Shown here: positions 10,800 to 20,470 of the stretch, piece by piece
Layout of the letters: each line of letters opens with the position of its first letter
Numbering within the stretch: the first letter of the stretch is position 1
Assembly: GCA_021234155.1 (NCBI GenBank)
Contig: JAJEKV010000017.1
Coordinates: 18,984,372-19,048,371, forward strand
Source: Isoetes taiwanensis
Lineage: Eukaryota > Streptophyta > Lycopodiopsida > Isoetales > Isoetaceae
Direction: 5' to 3'
DNA: 64,000 nucleotides
Notes under the pieces: model-generated
Database searches by the model: none
Seen by the model: only the letters and a program-made list of their open reading frames with translations
Told to the model about the DNA's origin: nothing
Made by a program: the position numbers and the translations under genes

Positions 10800-11855
10800 T
10801 ACTAACATGGCCCACTTTCAAGTTAATTTGGAAATAGGACTAACATGGTGAGAGAAATTAGGCACATAAATTCTCAAAAAGAAGTCATCCCCATAAATTC
10901 TTTAACATCTCTAAGTGTCTTGGGGTCCAAGCTTCTTTAAGGCAATGATTTTTTCCTCGGCCTACTTGAAGACCCCCAAGCGTAAAACTTCATGGCCTAA
11001 CAGCTTGGCCTCTAGATGATAAAAAGATGCACTTCTTTGGATTTAGATTAACTCCAAATTGTGTCGCACAATATAAATATTCTTGTTAGCTCAAACATGG
11101 TCATTTCCTTCAGCACCTAGGCATAAATCATCCAGAAGACTCTAAACTGCTCGAGTCATGCTTGCAAAGACAAGTGTCCATGGCCCTTTGAAATGTAGCA
11201 GGGGCATTCATTAAACCAAAAGGCATTCTTTTCATTGCAAAAAGTTCCCCATGGGGTGATAAAAGATGTCTTGGGCTGATCTTCTTGTTTAATGCTTATC
11301 CGATTGAACCCGTGAGAAACCATCCAAAAATGAGTACATGGATTTACCAGCTACGTGATAAAGGATTTCTTCTAAAAAGGCAAGGGATAACAATCTTTAA
11401 TGGTAGCCTTATTAAGATCTCTATAATCTACACAAATCCTCAAAGAACCATTTTTTTTTAAAACTGACAATGCATGAAACCCGTGAAGGATTCACAATAG
11501 GCATTATCGTGACCTGACTCCTGATTTTAGACAACTCTTGTTTGATAAGATCCAAGAGTGAAGAATTAATTCTCCTCAATTTCTCGTGATAACAGTTTAG
11601 CATCTTCTCGAACTTTTATTTCAAACTCACAAATATTTTTATCAATCCCCTTTAGTTCCAATATTCCCAAGCAAAAACATCCACCCAATCCTCAAACAAC
11701 TCAACCATTTTACCTCTGTCATCCTCTTCATATAGGTCTCCCGTTTGCAAAGTCCTAGGCACACCTTCTTTATTCACTTTAAGCTCCTTGTATGATTCTT
11801 CTTGGGCTAAGTTTATAGTTAAGATAGGATGAAGTTGAGAAAGCTTCGCCTTCAT
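10800..11855 (-). pseudogene. Gy-A reverse transcriptase, frameshifted
   Basis: Copies element RNA to DNA. The minus strand begins with KEGVPRTLQTG and LFEDWVDVFAWEY (near 11770-11655), the lead-in typical of Tat/Athila RTs, then KLRRINSSLLDLIKQEL and [14 protein letters not shown] (11590-11450), FLDGFS near 11330 and PFGLMNAPATFQRAMD near 11220. The catalytic YLDD equivalent reads LLDD at about 11123-11137. Several stops and shifts break it. Confidence 0.8.
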
Positions 11856-11899
11856 CTAAGAAGTCTTCTTGGATAGCTCCTTCCATAAGTGCTCCAATA

Positions 11900-12300
11900 A
11901 TGTTTCCCTGCACAATAAATCAGCCTCAAAGTTTTTTAGATCTTGGAATATGATGAATCTCCCAATGATCAAAAAAAGTTAACAAATCTCGAGCTTGAGT
12001 GTTCAAATCCTCCATCTCATGATGCTTTGTTTGGTATTCTCCCAAAATCTGCCTCAAAACCAGTTGTGAGTCTCCATAAATAATAATATAGGAAATATTC
12101 ATGAATTTTGCTTCCCTCAGAGGGCCTGCCGCAATGAGGGCTCTATATTCTCACTGCATTAGAGGAAATATTAGGATGAATTCTCCCTATTTTGGTCATT
12201 AGTTTTAAATTTGTATCCTTTAGAATAGCAGCGTAAGAAGCAATTCCTAATTTTTGGACATACCTCCATCAAACCAAAGGTAGGCCTTATTTCCTTCCGA
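11900..12300 (-). pseudogene. Gy-A second RNase H, upstream of RT
   Basis: The minus strand shows an RNase H fold separate from the RT-linked one: FDGGMSKN (first acidic residue, about 12270), ASYAAILKDTN, AEYRALIAA (second, about 12150), IIIYGDSQLVLRQILG (third, about 12090-12050), then EYQTKHHEMEDLNTQARDLL. This is the pattern of the 'archaeal-type' RNase H acquired by the Tat branch. Here it lies between protease and RT. Other plant Ty3 polyproteins with this order come to mind, but I cannot check how common it is. Confidence 0.75.
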
Positions 12301-12479
12301 TCGTAAGATTCAAAGATGAGCAAAGTTGACCACTTCTTCTTTTATACCAACATCCGCACCTAAACTATAAATTCCCTCGCTCCTCTTCCGCAAAATATCC
12401 ACACCTATGAACCTAATATTAGCAGAGGGATCAGTCTTTGTTTACCAATTTAATGGAGGTTGCTCCATTTGAAATAGTG

Positions 12480-12800
12480 CAGATGCCTTCTGACCATATC
12501 GCCTAGCATCTACCTTTTCATCCATCTTCTTCCCAATAATAAATCATAAATGTTAGAATGATGAACATTCTCAAAATCAACAACCACAAATGTAGCTAGC
12601 ACAATAATACCTCCCCAGATAATGCATTACATTCCTCACAATTCCTTTGGCACTACCTTAGCATTGGAAAAGATTTTAGAACAATAGAAGTATTGTCTTC
12701 TACCTTGAGATCCAATGCTTTCATGACATGGTAAGGCATGACATTTAGAGAGGAACCTCCATCTAGCAAAACCTTATCCGTGATGGAAAGTACCTATGGT
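12480..12800 (-). pseudogene. Gy-A aspartic protease region
   Basis: The minus strand gives VLLDGGSSLNVMPYHVM near 12770-12720, a retroviral-type protease active site with Gly in place of the usual Ser/Thr after Asp. Near 12600-12520 it gives FVVVDFENVHHSNIYDLLLGRRWM in broken frames, the conserved C-terminal part with the ILLG motif. It processes the polyprotein and sits between gag and the extra RNase H. Confidence 0.7.
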
Positions 12801-13205
12801 GGCATTACAAGTAAAAGCACCTGATCTTCGCTTTGCTCGGTAGGGCTTCGTAAATATTGTGACAAGTCTCTCGCAATGCTTTCTTCAACATTTTGAGTGC
12901 TCTTGATAAGCTTTTTCCCTATAAGATGGTGCAATTCTCAGAGAGTTAATAAGTCTACAAGAACTTTGGAGTTTTTCATGAGCAATTCAAATTCATCAAG
13001 TTCGTAATCCTTCGCTTATACCTTTGGACAGGAGGAGGGGCTATATCCGGGGATCTGGTTGAAATGTTACCTTATGGGGTGTAGTTGGTGGAATAGAACC
13101 TGCGGGGTTACCTGAATAAGGCCCGCACGGTCTCCACAACCATAACATCTTGCTCCTCTTGTCCCCCTCGCACAAGTCTCAATAAAACTAACATTTGACA
13201 CCTGC

Positions 13206-14345
13206 TTATCCTTTTCTTGTCTTGCAAAGTAATTCTTGACAACTGCAGAACTGGCCATCATGACCTACCTCTTTACAAAAGGAACAGTGACAGACATTCT
13301 CTACCAAAATGGCCTTTCCCCGCTTGCATTTAGGACAAGGCCTAGCATAACAATTCTCAGCCCTATGAAAAGGCTTACCACTTTTTGTACAATCAGGTGA
13401 GGCAGAGCTAGAAGAAGAAGTACCATTTCCGTTTTTCAACTCCATGAGTTGTTTAGTCACCTCTAAAAGAGCTTCAGATACTTTACTTATCTCAGATTTC
13501 ATCTCTGAAACCCCGAGGGTTTAATTCCTCAACTTTTGGCTTTTTCTTTTCTTTCCAAATCCGCATATCTGAGGAACGAAAGATTAGTATAGTGTAGCTC
13601 ATGCTCGGAATCATGATGAGAAGGATAGAATGGGTCTCGGATTTCTTCATCGTGCAAATAGCTTAGCAATTCTACTAAATCCACGGCCTTTACAAATGCT
13701 TTATGAATAGAATCTAGTTCACCAAATCTCTGAAGTTTTAGCAATTTCCTATAAATCCTGGGTCTGGGCATCAAACCTTTGATAAAAGAAGCAACCAAAT
13801 GCAAAGTTGGGTGAGAGACTTGGTTCCTGTTACAAACTAGCAAATAAGAGTTAAATCTTTCCACATACTTGCTTCACACTTTCACCAGTCTAATAGAGAA
13901 AGAATTGAGTTCAAAAACAAGATCCCGAGGCTAAGTAGTCTTACCAAACCTTGATAGAAACTTTTGTTCCAATTCATCCCACTTAGTACCAATGGAGAGC
14001 TCAAAATCCAACCAAGACCGGCCTCATCACCCTTCATGCACTTGGTGAACTCGGAAAAACTGAGCCTTTTTTTCTCCCATGCTCCTCATAGTATTCTTCA
14101 AAATTCTTCAAAAAATGGTTGGCATTCATGGAAGAATCATAATAAGGAGGAGAAACAGTACAGCTTAGCTCAAAATGATAAGGGGCTGGTGGAGGAGTTG
14201 GCTCAAAAAGATTTTGAACTTGTGAAGACGAGGGCAAGGTAGAAATATTTGTAACATTGGTAGACTGATAGAGAGGAGCTTGTGGAGGAATAGGCACATT
14301 GGGAGTGTTTGTGGCATTGGTTATAGATCTGGTAGCCACTCTCAT
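13206..14345 (-). pseudogene. Gy-A gag with CCHC zinc knuckle
   Basis: Coat protein of the element. The minus strand has an N-terminal Pro/Thr-rich leader from 14345, a NFEEYYEEH segment, a helical gag core at 13864-13529 (SFIKGLMPRPRIYRKLLKLQ) and a nucleocapsid end at 13502-13206. The knuckle CSFCKEVGHDGQFC fits C-x2-C-x4-H-x4-C. The pieces are in different frames. The gag start lies about 120 bp from the 5' LTR end, so there is no room for an extra gene in the leader, unlike Chr-1, Chr-2 and Chr-3. Confidence 0.8.
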
Positions 14346-14465
14346 GCTTACTCCTACTAATTCTCGTTGATTTGTCTCCTCGTGTGGTTCAGCGTGCTCA
14401 AAGATGCTTCTTTGGCCCCATTTGAGTTCAATTTCCAGGTAAAGATCTCGGTAGGACCTCCAAAA

Positions 14466-16908
14466 TGTTAGCCTAAAACCTGGAATTTTAGCCTAACCTC
14501 AAAGGAAGTGTAAACAAACTGGTCAGGACCTCCAGATCACTTAGGGTGATCAATCCTTAATCATATAAAGCAAAAGAACTCAATTTCAAATGCCGGTTTT
14601 GTCAAAATCACTACAAACCCCGGCGTAAAAAAAGCTGTAACAAAAATCAATCTTGCAGTCACACCCTTTAAGATTTTCGAGTTTTGGTTTTGGTATGAGT
14701 TATAGACAAGTAGAGGGAACTACTGGGTGAAAGTCCGCCTCGATTTGGATAGGGGAAGACCAAGAAAATCAATGTCAAAGTTCAGTCAAAATTGGTCAAT
14801 GCCAAAACAGAGAGCCAAAATTTGCAAATGGAGTTTGGTGATGAATTTTGAGTTGGAATTTGTGCAAATGACCTCAGAATGAACTCTAAATCACGTGCAT
14901 AGGGTTTTCTTGACAAGCAAACACTATGATATTTACCGAGACAGGACCAAAGTCTTTGAATTACATCACGGTTTGTGACGGATATGAAAAAACTATTTTT
15001 CTTTGTTTTCTTTGCATATAAACAATACTCAATCCTATTTAAGGTCGGACACAACTATTTAGCTGGGATTCAACTTAAAATATCTGATTTCTATTGGTCT
15101 AGACAGGCATTAATGCATTTATAACTTGAGAAGATGGCAACACTATTTTTCCGGGCAAAGAATATGCATTAAGATCATAAAATATCACAGAGTTCAGAAA
15201 TCTCGGAGAAAATATCCAAAATAATGCTTGAGAGTAACTCCCAAAGCATAGTAAGCTTCGATAATCTAGAAATTGTCCGAAGAGAAAGTAATAAGGAATT
15301 TTGAATTGCAAGAGAAGTTTTGGTGTCGTAGGTCACAACACGCTTGCGGTCTTGATCAAAAATACAAAATCTTCAATCTCGAGCAGGATTAGCTGAATTT
15401 GGAGTAGAACAGATCAATAAAATATCAAAGATATAGAAAGCCCCGGATCACGAGGTATATCTCCGAGGGGGTTGAAGAAAATGATGTCCATTCTTGATAA
15501 AATCGGTCCCTCCCAAAAACCAAATTTCTACGAGTGATTTTAGGCTTAATTTGAGCAAATTCCCTTGAATCAAGTGCCACGGGGGTTCCGGAGGTCTCGG
15601 AAAAGGTTCGTGGAGATGATTTCGGGAGCAAAAGGGGGGATTCAATCAGATTTGGGGCACCTAATTTGCCGATTTAAGCGTGCCTCAAAGTTTAGGGTTT
15701 TTTTCAAAGCTCGATATATCCCACAGCCCGAATGATTCTGGAAGATAAGGATATAAATTGAATAATCCGAAATCAAGATGTTGAATTTGCGTGCCACGCA
15801 GAAGGGTTGTGCCACTTCGGTGTTCTCGAGGCCCCTGGCCGCCACGCGTGGACCAATGGGGGCTGAGGTGGAATTTAGGCTGAGGTGGAAAATAGAAAAA
15901 TAGGGTAGATAGGCTAGAATAGGTTTTTCTATTTTTTGGCACGCATCCCAAGAAATAATATTTGAGGAATTTTCCAAGGTCTTTTTTGAATTTTGGAAAG
16001 GCCAACATAGCTATTTTTTGCCAAGCTCCAAATCTAGAGTGTTTTCAAGTCAAATTGAGATACTTGAAATTTTGCCCATTTTGACCATGGTCAATGAGTT
16101 TTCAACCTTGGGAATGGTGAAAAAATCATAGGAAGAGGGTGAAAAGATAGGAAAAAAAAAGGCTATGGCAGGATTTAGGAAATAAGATGAAAGTAAAATT
16201 CAAGCCTCCTTGCTCTTGAAGTTTTTCATGATCTCTTTGAGAGCAATTCACAAGTGGAGGTGAGGCCAATAAAAATATAGGTAGTGAAGTAATGAAAGAA
16301 GGCATGACAAGGTGGAAATGGGGTATAAAAAGATGAAAGGAAAGTGGATATGGAATGGATGAAATGGATAAAGGATGGAAACCCCTGTAGCACATGATCT
16401 TATCTCCAAAGCTCAAATCATACCTCATAACTTTGTTCAAGGCCCTAGGGTCTTCCAAACTTCTAAAAAGGTCTTCCAATCTTCAAGGCCTAAACAAGAG
16501 CAAAATTCACCTTTAAAGTGACATCTTCATAGGTGTGACTTCCAAACCATTGGTGCAACTCCATTTAGCTCCATATGAGTGAATATGAGCAACATGCTTA
16601 TAACTCCTTGTATAGCTTGCTATATCCTTTGCCTGGTCTTCAAGAAATAAGAATGTAACTAGAAAATTTCCTCAAAGGAAAGAATTAGGCTATACAACCA
16701 AGATCCCAAGGGTCTTCCAAACTTGAGCCAATTTCTTCCAAACTCTAGCAGGATCAAAATAACACTAACTCTTACCATATGAGTAATAGGAAAGTAACTT
16801 AAGATGAAAACCTCAAAAGAAACCACAAGTCTTCCAAACTCGACAAGTATCTTCCAATCTTGAAACTCTAGGTATCATGATGGTCCATGTTGCCCAAAAA
16901 GGGCAACA
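14466..16908 (-). repeat. Gy-A 5' LTR (right copy)
   Basis: Pairs with 4797-7264. On the minus strand it starts TGTTGCCC and ends GGCTAACA. The bases inside the element next to it (minus strand TTTTGGAGGTCCTACCGAG) are where the primer site should be; I cannot assign the tRNA. Confidence 0.9.
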
Positions 16909-17695
16909 GGAGCCCACCGTCAGGGGTGAAGGGGCAAGGCCTCTGGTTGATAAGGAGGAACTTGTCTCATCAGCGGACCGACCCCTCCGGTAGTAAAGCC
17001 TATCGGGGTCTTTGCTAGCTAGGGCGTAATGGCTTGCCACCGCGTGGTGGGCAAGGCATGAGCTCGACACTAAATGGGGTGGTGGATATGACCTTCCAAA
17101 GAGTTCAAGTCGAATAAGGGCAAGTGGCCCTCTAGGCCGCTGCGATGAGCATGGATACCTCTCGGAGGAGAGGCAGCTCTCTTCCGCCTCATCGGGGTTG
17201 GGGAGATGTAACCCAGTAGTAGCCCCTCCGCTACTCACCCGGCAGCTACGGCCCAAGTCCCAACACTTTTCAGCCTATTCGCAAAAAGTGTGCACGGAGG
17301 GGCGGATGGAGTGGACTACCCTAAGCCATGTTCTATGCCGCCCAAATCCATTGCCATGAATTTCGGCCGCAATGAACTCGAGGCCTAGCCGCCACCATCC
17401 CCTTGAGTCCGAGCCCGGTAGGATCCTCCTTTGTATTTTTGTTATGAAGGTATTGGCCGACTGTGATGTTGCTATTGTTATGGTGATTGTGTTGTATATT
17501 ATTAGTTGTGCTCACGCTTGTTTGTTACGCTTCCGCAGATAGGTCGATCCGATGGAAGACGGATGAATGACACATCCACTCTTCCCTTGGCTCTCGCCCC
17601 CATGGGAGTGGAGTCAGGATGGCCCCCGCCGCAACCGCCAGGGAATGCTCCTCCTTCGAGTAATGGCGCGGCATCGATAAGGAGTAGGGATGTCA
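16909..17695 (+). repeat. Chr-1 5' LTR, second part
   Basis: Continues the LTR broken at 4796 and matches 28361-29120 of the 3' LTR (for example both contain GGATCCTCCTT and the AGTTGTGCTCACGCTT block). It ends ATGTCA at 17695, three bases before the primer site. Confidence 0.85.
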
Positions 17696-17698
17696 CGG

Positions 17699-17709
17699 TG
17701 GTATCGAGC
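17699..17709 (+). other. Chr-1 primer binding site (tRNA-iMet type)
   Basis: TGGTATCGAGC matches the usual plant iMet primer site TGGTATCAGAGC with one base missing. It directly follows the LTR. Chr-2 and Chr-3 have related sites. Confidence 0.75.
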
Positions 17710-17907
17710 ATGATCTTGGCATCCAAGATCGAAAGCAATCGCCATTTTCCTTTAGGACTAACAAAGAGATTCGAAGTCTTGGGGTATAGCCACCCAAGCA
17801 AGAGCTTCGAACAATTGGGAAAATTTCCAATTTTGGGTAGATTTTAGCTCCATGATAGATTGCTAGTGAAGTGTAGCATCTTTCCCAACCTAAATTGCCA
17901 AAATAGG

Positions 17908-18190
17908 CCACCCCTCACAGTGCGCCCGGACCATTCGGGTTCGCGAAACCCGATTCTGCCCAAAGACCTTGGTGAGTGGTTGACCTCCGACCTAGTTAGG
18001 TGTCCCAATTAATTAAGATATTGGTGTAGTTTGGCTTATTCCCTTAGTTCTAGATAGGTTTGTATGTTATAACACTAAGAACCTCCCCAGAATTGTAAAA
18101 TAGCCCCCCTGATAAGCCGACCCCTCACAGAGTGCGCCAAAGACCATTCGGTTGGTAATCCAATCTGCCCAAAGCATCAGTGTGAGTGGT
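17908..18190. repeat. Hairpin motif copies 1-2 of Chr-1
   Basis: Copies at 17908-17980 and 18118-18190, starting 210 bp apart. Each opens with CCCCTCAC(A)G and closes with GTGAGTGG, which pair, and holds an inner CATTCGG...CCGAT-type arm. Only these 70-odd bases are conserved; the sequence between copies differs. They lie just upstream of the TATA box of the H3-like gene. Confidence 0.85.
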
Positions 18191-18307
18191 GGGTGTTTTG
18201 GAGTATGGTGAACCTGTGATGAATGCCTCGCACCTCGCTAATGCCCTAGTTTGTTTTTTTTTTTTTCCCCATATGAATTGCGTGTCCCAACCCTAAATCC
18301 CACCTCC

Positions 18308-18316
18308 TATAAATAG
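18308..18316 (+). promoter_or_regulatory. Internal TATA box upstream of the H3-like gene
   Basis: TATAAATAG, 99 bp upstream of the start codon at 18415. An ATTAGGGTTT motif, reverse complement of the plant telo-box, lies just downstream at 18320. Chr-2 and Chr-3 have a TATA-like TTTAAATATC at the matching place. Confidence 0.6.
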
Positions 18317-18414
18317 AAAAATTAGGGTTTCCATTTTACCCCCACCTTTCCTCGAGAACAAATTTCCAAGAAGACGCATCTTCAGCGCCAAAGCTCAAAC
18401 CCGACAAACAAAAG

Positions 18415-19577
18415 CATGGCACTGACGGGAACAGATCGCCTCAAGGTTATGCCACTGTTATGTGAGCCAGATTTAGCCGTCCGGCTAAGGCCGACGGAGG
18501 CACATCGGGGAAGAGGAGGCACCGCTGAACCTAACCCTAACCCCAAGAGCAGAACAAGTATCGAGCACCTCGATCGAGGCTGACGCCGGGAGGAGCGGAG
18601 GGAGGGAGCTGAGTGAGATCTTCTGGATAATGAAGAACCGTGAGCAGAACCAAGAAGAAGAAGAGGGAAAGAGAAGAAGGCGAAGTCAAGAAATCTAAGG
18701 CGAGCGCTAAGGAAAAGGAAGAGCGCAGAAAAGAGGAGGGAGGAGAAGAAACGTAAGAGGGAAGAAAGGAGGAAGCGAAAGAGGAGCGAGGAGGGTGAGA
18801 GCAGAGAAGGGTAAGGACCTGAAGTGCTCGGGCGAGAAGCCAAGAAGAAGAAGACACCGCCGCCGCAAGAATCCATACCAGAGCCGATCCCGAAGCCCCC
18901 ATCTTCGGGACCAACCTCGGGAGGGAGCTGAGGACACGGTGCCAGAGAGAGACTTCGGCCCTTCAATCCACACGGAGGATGAAGACCCCCGGGCTAATGC
19001 AATCCTCTATCCTAAATGGCCGCAGCCAAGCACCCCAAATACAAAGACTAAGAAAACCAAGGCCGCAAATGAGTCCTATGCGCCAAGAGGGACTTGCAAG
19101 ATCGAAGTTGAGGCTAAAGGAGTATACCGCTGCATGAAAATGCACGAAGAATACCCAAATATTACGAAGAACACAGAGTGAAGACCATTGAGGGAGGTCG
19201 CCGACGAAGAAGAACACGCTGAAGCTGCCACCGAATCGCCAACCCTCCGCAGAAGCCGGAAAAAAGACCCTGGTAGACTCAAAATTCGCAAGGGCGCCCA
19301 AGAAATTAAACACTTCCAGCAGAGCTATGGCTTCCCTCATTCCCGTGAGCCCCTTTTGCACGCTTTAATCCAGGGAGATTTTGCAGGAGTTCGACCCATC
19401 CAAACGGGTCACTTTGACGACATGTTGCTCGCCTGACCGCAGAGGCGCCGGAGCAAAGACATTGTACACTACTTCTGGACTCGCTATGGTGCTCAACACG
19501 CTAAGAGAGTGACTTGCATGCCCAAGGATATTAGACTAGCTCAGTTTATTAAGAAGGAGGGCCCCGAACTATTGTAA
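18415..19577 (+). pseudogene. Chr-1 histone H3/CENH3-like protein, frameshifted
   Basis: A coding region in the leader of the element, before gag. It starts MALTGTDRLK, plausibly a decayed MARTKQTARK. A Lys/Arg/Glu-rich stretch (18620-18830) and a Pro-rich stretch (KKKKTPPPQESIPEP, near 18850) follow. From about 19290 it reads like the H3 fold: QEIKHFQQSYGF (N helix; HFQ as in CENH3), LIPVSPFCTL then SREILQEF (helix 1, with an in-frame stop), and finally HAKRVTCMPKDIRLA close to the TAA at 19575-19577. Histones H3 have HAKRVTxMPKDIxLA at this place. At least three frame changes occur. AATAAA follows at 19615. An H3 fold would sit in a nucleosome with H4. Whether it is H3- or CENH3-derived is open. 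Confidence 0.75.
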
Positions 19578-19707
19578 ATGACCTTTTCTTTGGTATAAGT
19601 CTAAAATTTTGATAAATAAATAAGTCAAATCGAAGTTCAAATAGGGTGTATTATCAATTCTACATTTAGAAATAGCAAAAATTTGGAACAAACCAGGCAT
19701 TTTGATT

Positions 19708-20190
19708 CCACCCCTCACAGAGTGCACCCTCACCCATTCGGTTTTGCAAACCGATCCCACCCCTCGGGCGACCGTGGTGAGTGGTTGAGCATGGTTTGGT
19801 GCCAAATCTTGCCTAAATGCGTAAAGTAGGTATATTATTCGACCTAACTCATCCCGCTTAGTAGGAATTGACCCCTAATCTGTCCAAATTGGCCAACGCC
19901 GAAGTCAAATGGAACTCCACCCCTCACGCAGTGCCTGCACTCCATTCGGGTTGAATCCGATTCCGCCAAAGCATCGTGTGAGTGGTCGAACTCCCAACTC
20001 CACCACAACTTGCCCAAATAAGGCGAAAAGGCTCAATCCTATCTATCTCGATGAGATATCCAGGATTATGTCTTTAGTTCTCTAGTTTAGCATCATTAGT
20101 GACCTAAACAAAGAGCCCACCCTCACAGAGGGGCCCCAACCCGCCTCTAGGTTTGCAACCGATCCCACCCTCAAGATCGCGGTGAGTGGC
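19708..20190. repeat. Hairpin motif copies 3-5 of Chr-1
   Basis: Copies at 19708-19785, 19917-19985 and 20117-20190, starting 209 and then about 199 bp apart. The best is copy 3: CCACCCCTCACAGAGTGC, then CGGTTTTGCAAACCG as an inner perfect hairpin, then GTGGTGAGTGG. They lie between the H3-like gene and ORF2, upstream of the second TATA box. Confidence 0.85.
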
Positions 20191-20350
20191 CTCGTCCAAT
20201 TGATCCAAGTTGTCCTTAGACGAACCAAAATCATTGCTTAGGGACCCTTAGGAGCATTTCCAAGCCTCGCTTAGCCTATAAATCATACCTCTAGACCTCG
20301 TAAAGTCGAGAATTGTAAACCTAAAATTTTCCCAAAATTAGGGTTTTGCC

Positions 20351-20357
20351 TATAAAG
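20351..20357 (+). promoter_or_regulatory. Internal TATA box upstream of ORF2
   Basis: TATAAAG, 120 bp upstream of the ATG at 20471, preceded by AAATTAGGGTTTT. A second TATAAAT lies at about 20276. The equivalents are TATAAAAA at 48440 in Chr-3 and TATAGAAAG near 40201 (minus) in Chr-2. Confidence 0.55.
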
Positions 20358-20470
20358 GGGAACCCAAGTGTCATTTGCGCCTTCCAACCTCGCTCTCCTG
20401 CTCCAAAGCCCATTTCCCCGATCCTTAGGGCTCATCCGTCCTCGTCATCCCCAAAATCAAGAAGGTGCTC

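Larger units (their letters stand above)
4797..16908 (-). mobile_element. Gy-A: Tat-like Ty3 element nested in the Chr-1 5' LTR
   Basis: Two LTRs of about 2.45 kb (4797-7264 and 14466-16908) are near identical over long runs. On the minus strand the right-hand LTR starts TGTTGCCC and ends GGCTAACA. The internal part encodes, in minus-strand order, gag with a zinc knuckle, protease, an extra RNase H, RT, RT-linked RNase H and integrase; a possible antisense ORF lies between integrase and the 3' LTR. The extra RNase H and antisense ORF point to the Tat branch, in my reading. It inserted into Chr-1 after Chr-1 was in place, so it is younger. All frames are broken. Confidence 0.9.

Noticed and set aside
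16813-17256. Minus-strand frame of 147 codons across the Gy-A/Chr-1 LTR junction
   Set aside because: Runs across a transposon junction inside LTR sequence, so cannot be an ancestral gene.
18382-18966. Minus-strand frame of 194 codons, the longest in the window
   Set aside because: Antisense of the Lys/Arg/Glu-rich part of the H3-like gene; purine-rich codons read backwards give a stop-poor Ser/Leu/Phe/Pro frame.
18415-19577. H3-like gene as a host histone gene hit by chance by the element
   Set aside because: The same gene lies at the same place, in the same orientation, in two further elements.
17908-20190. CRISPR-like array of spaced repeats
   Set aside because: Plant nuclear DNA; spacing is about 200 bp with diverged repeats and no cas genes.
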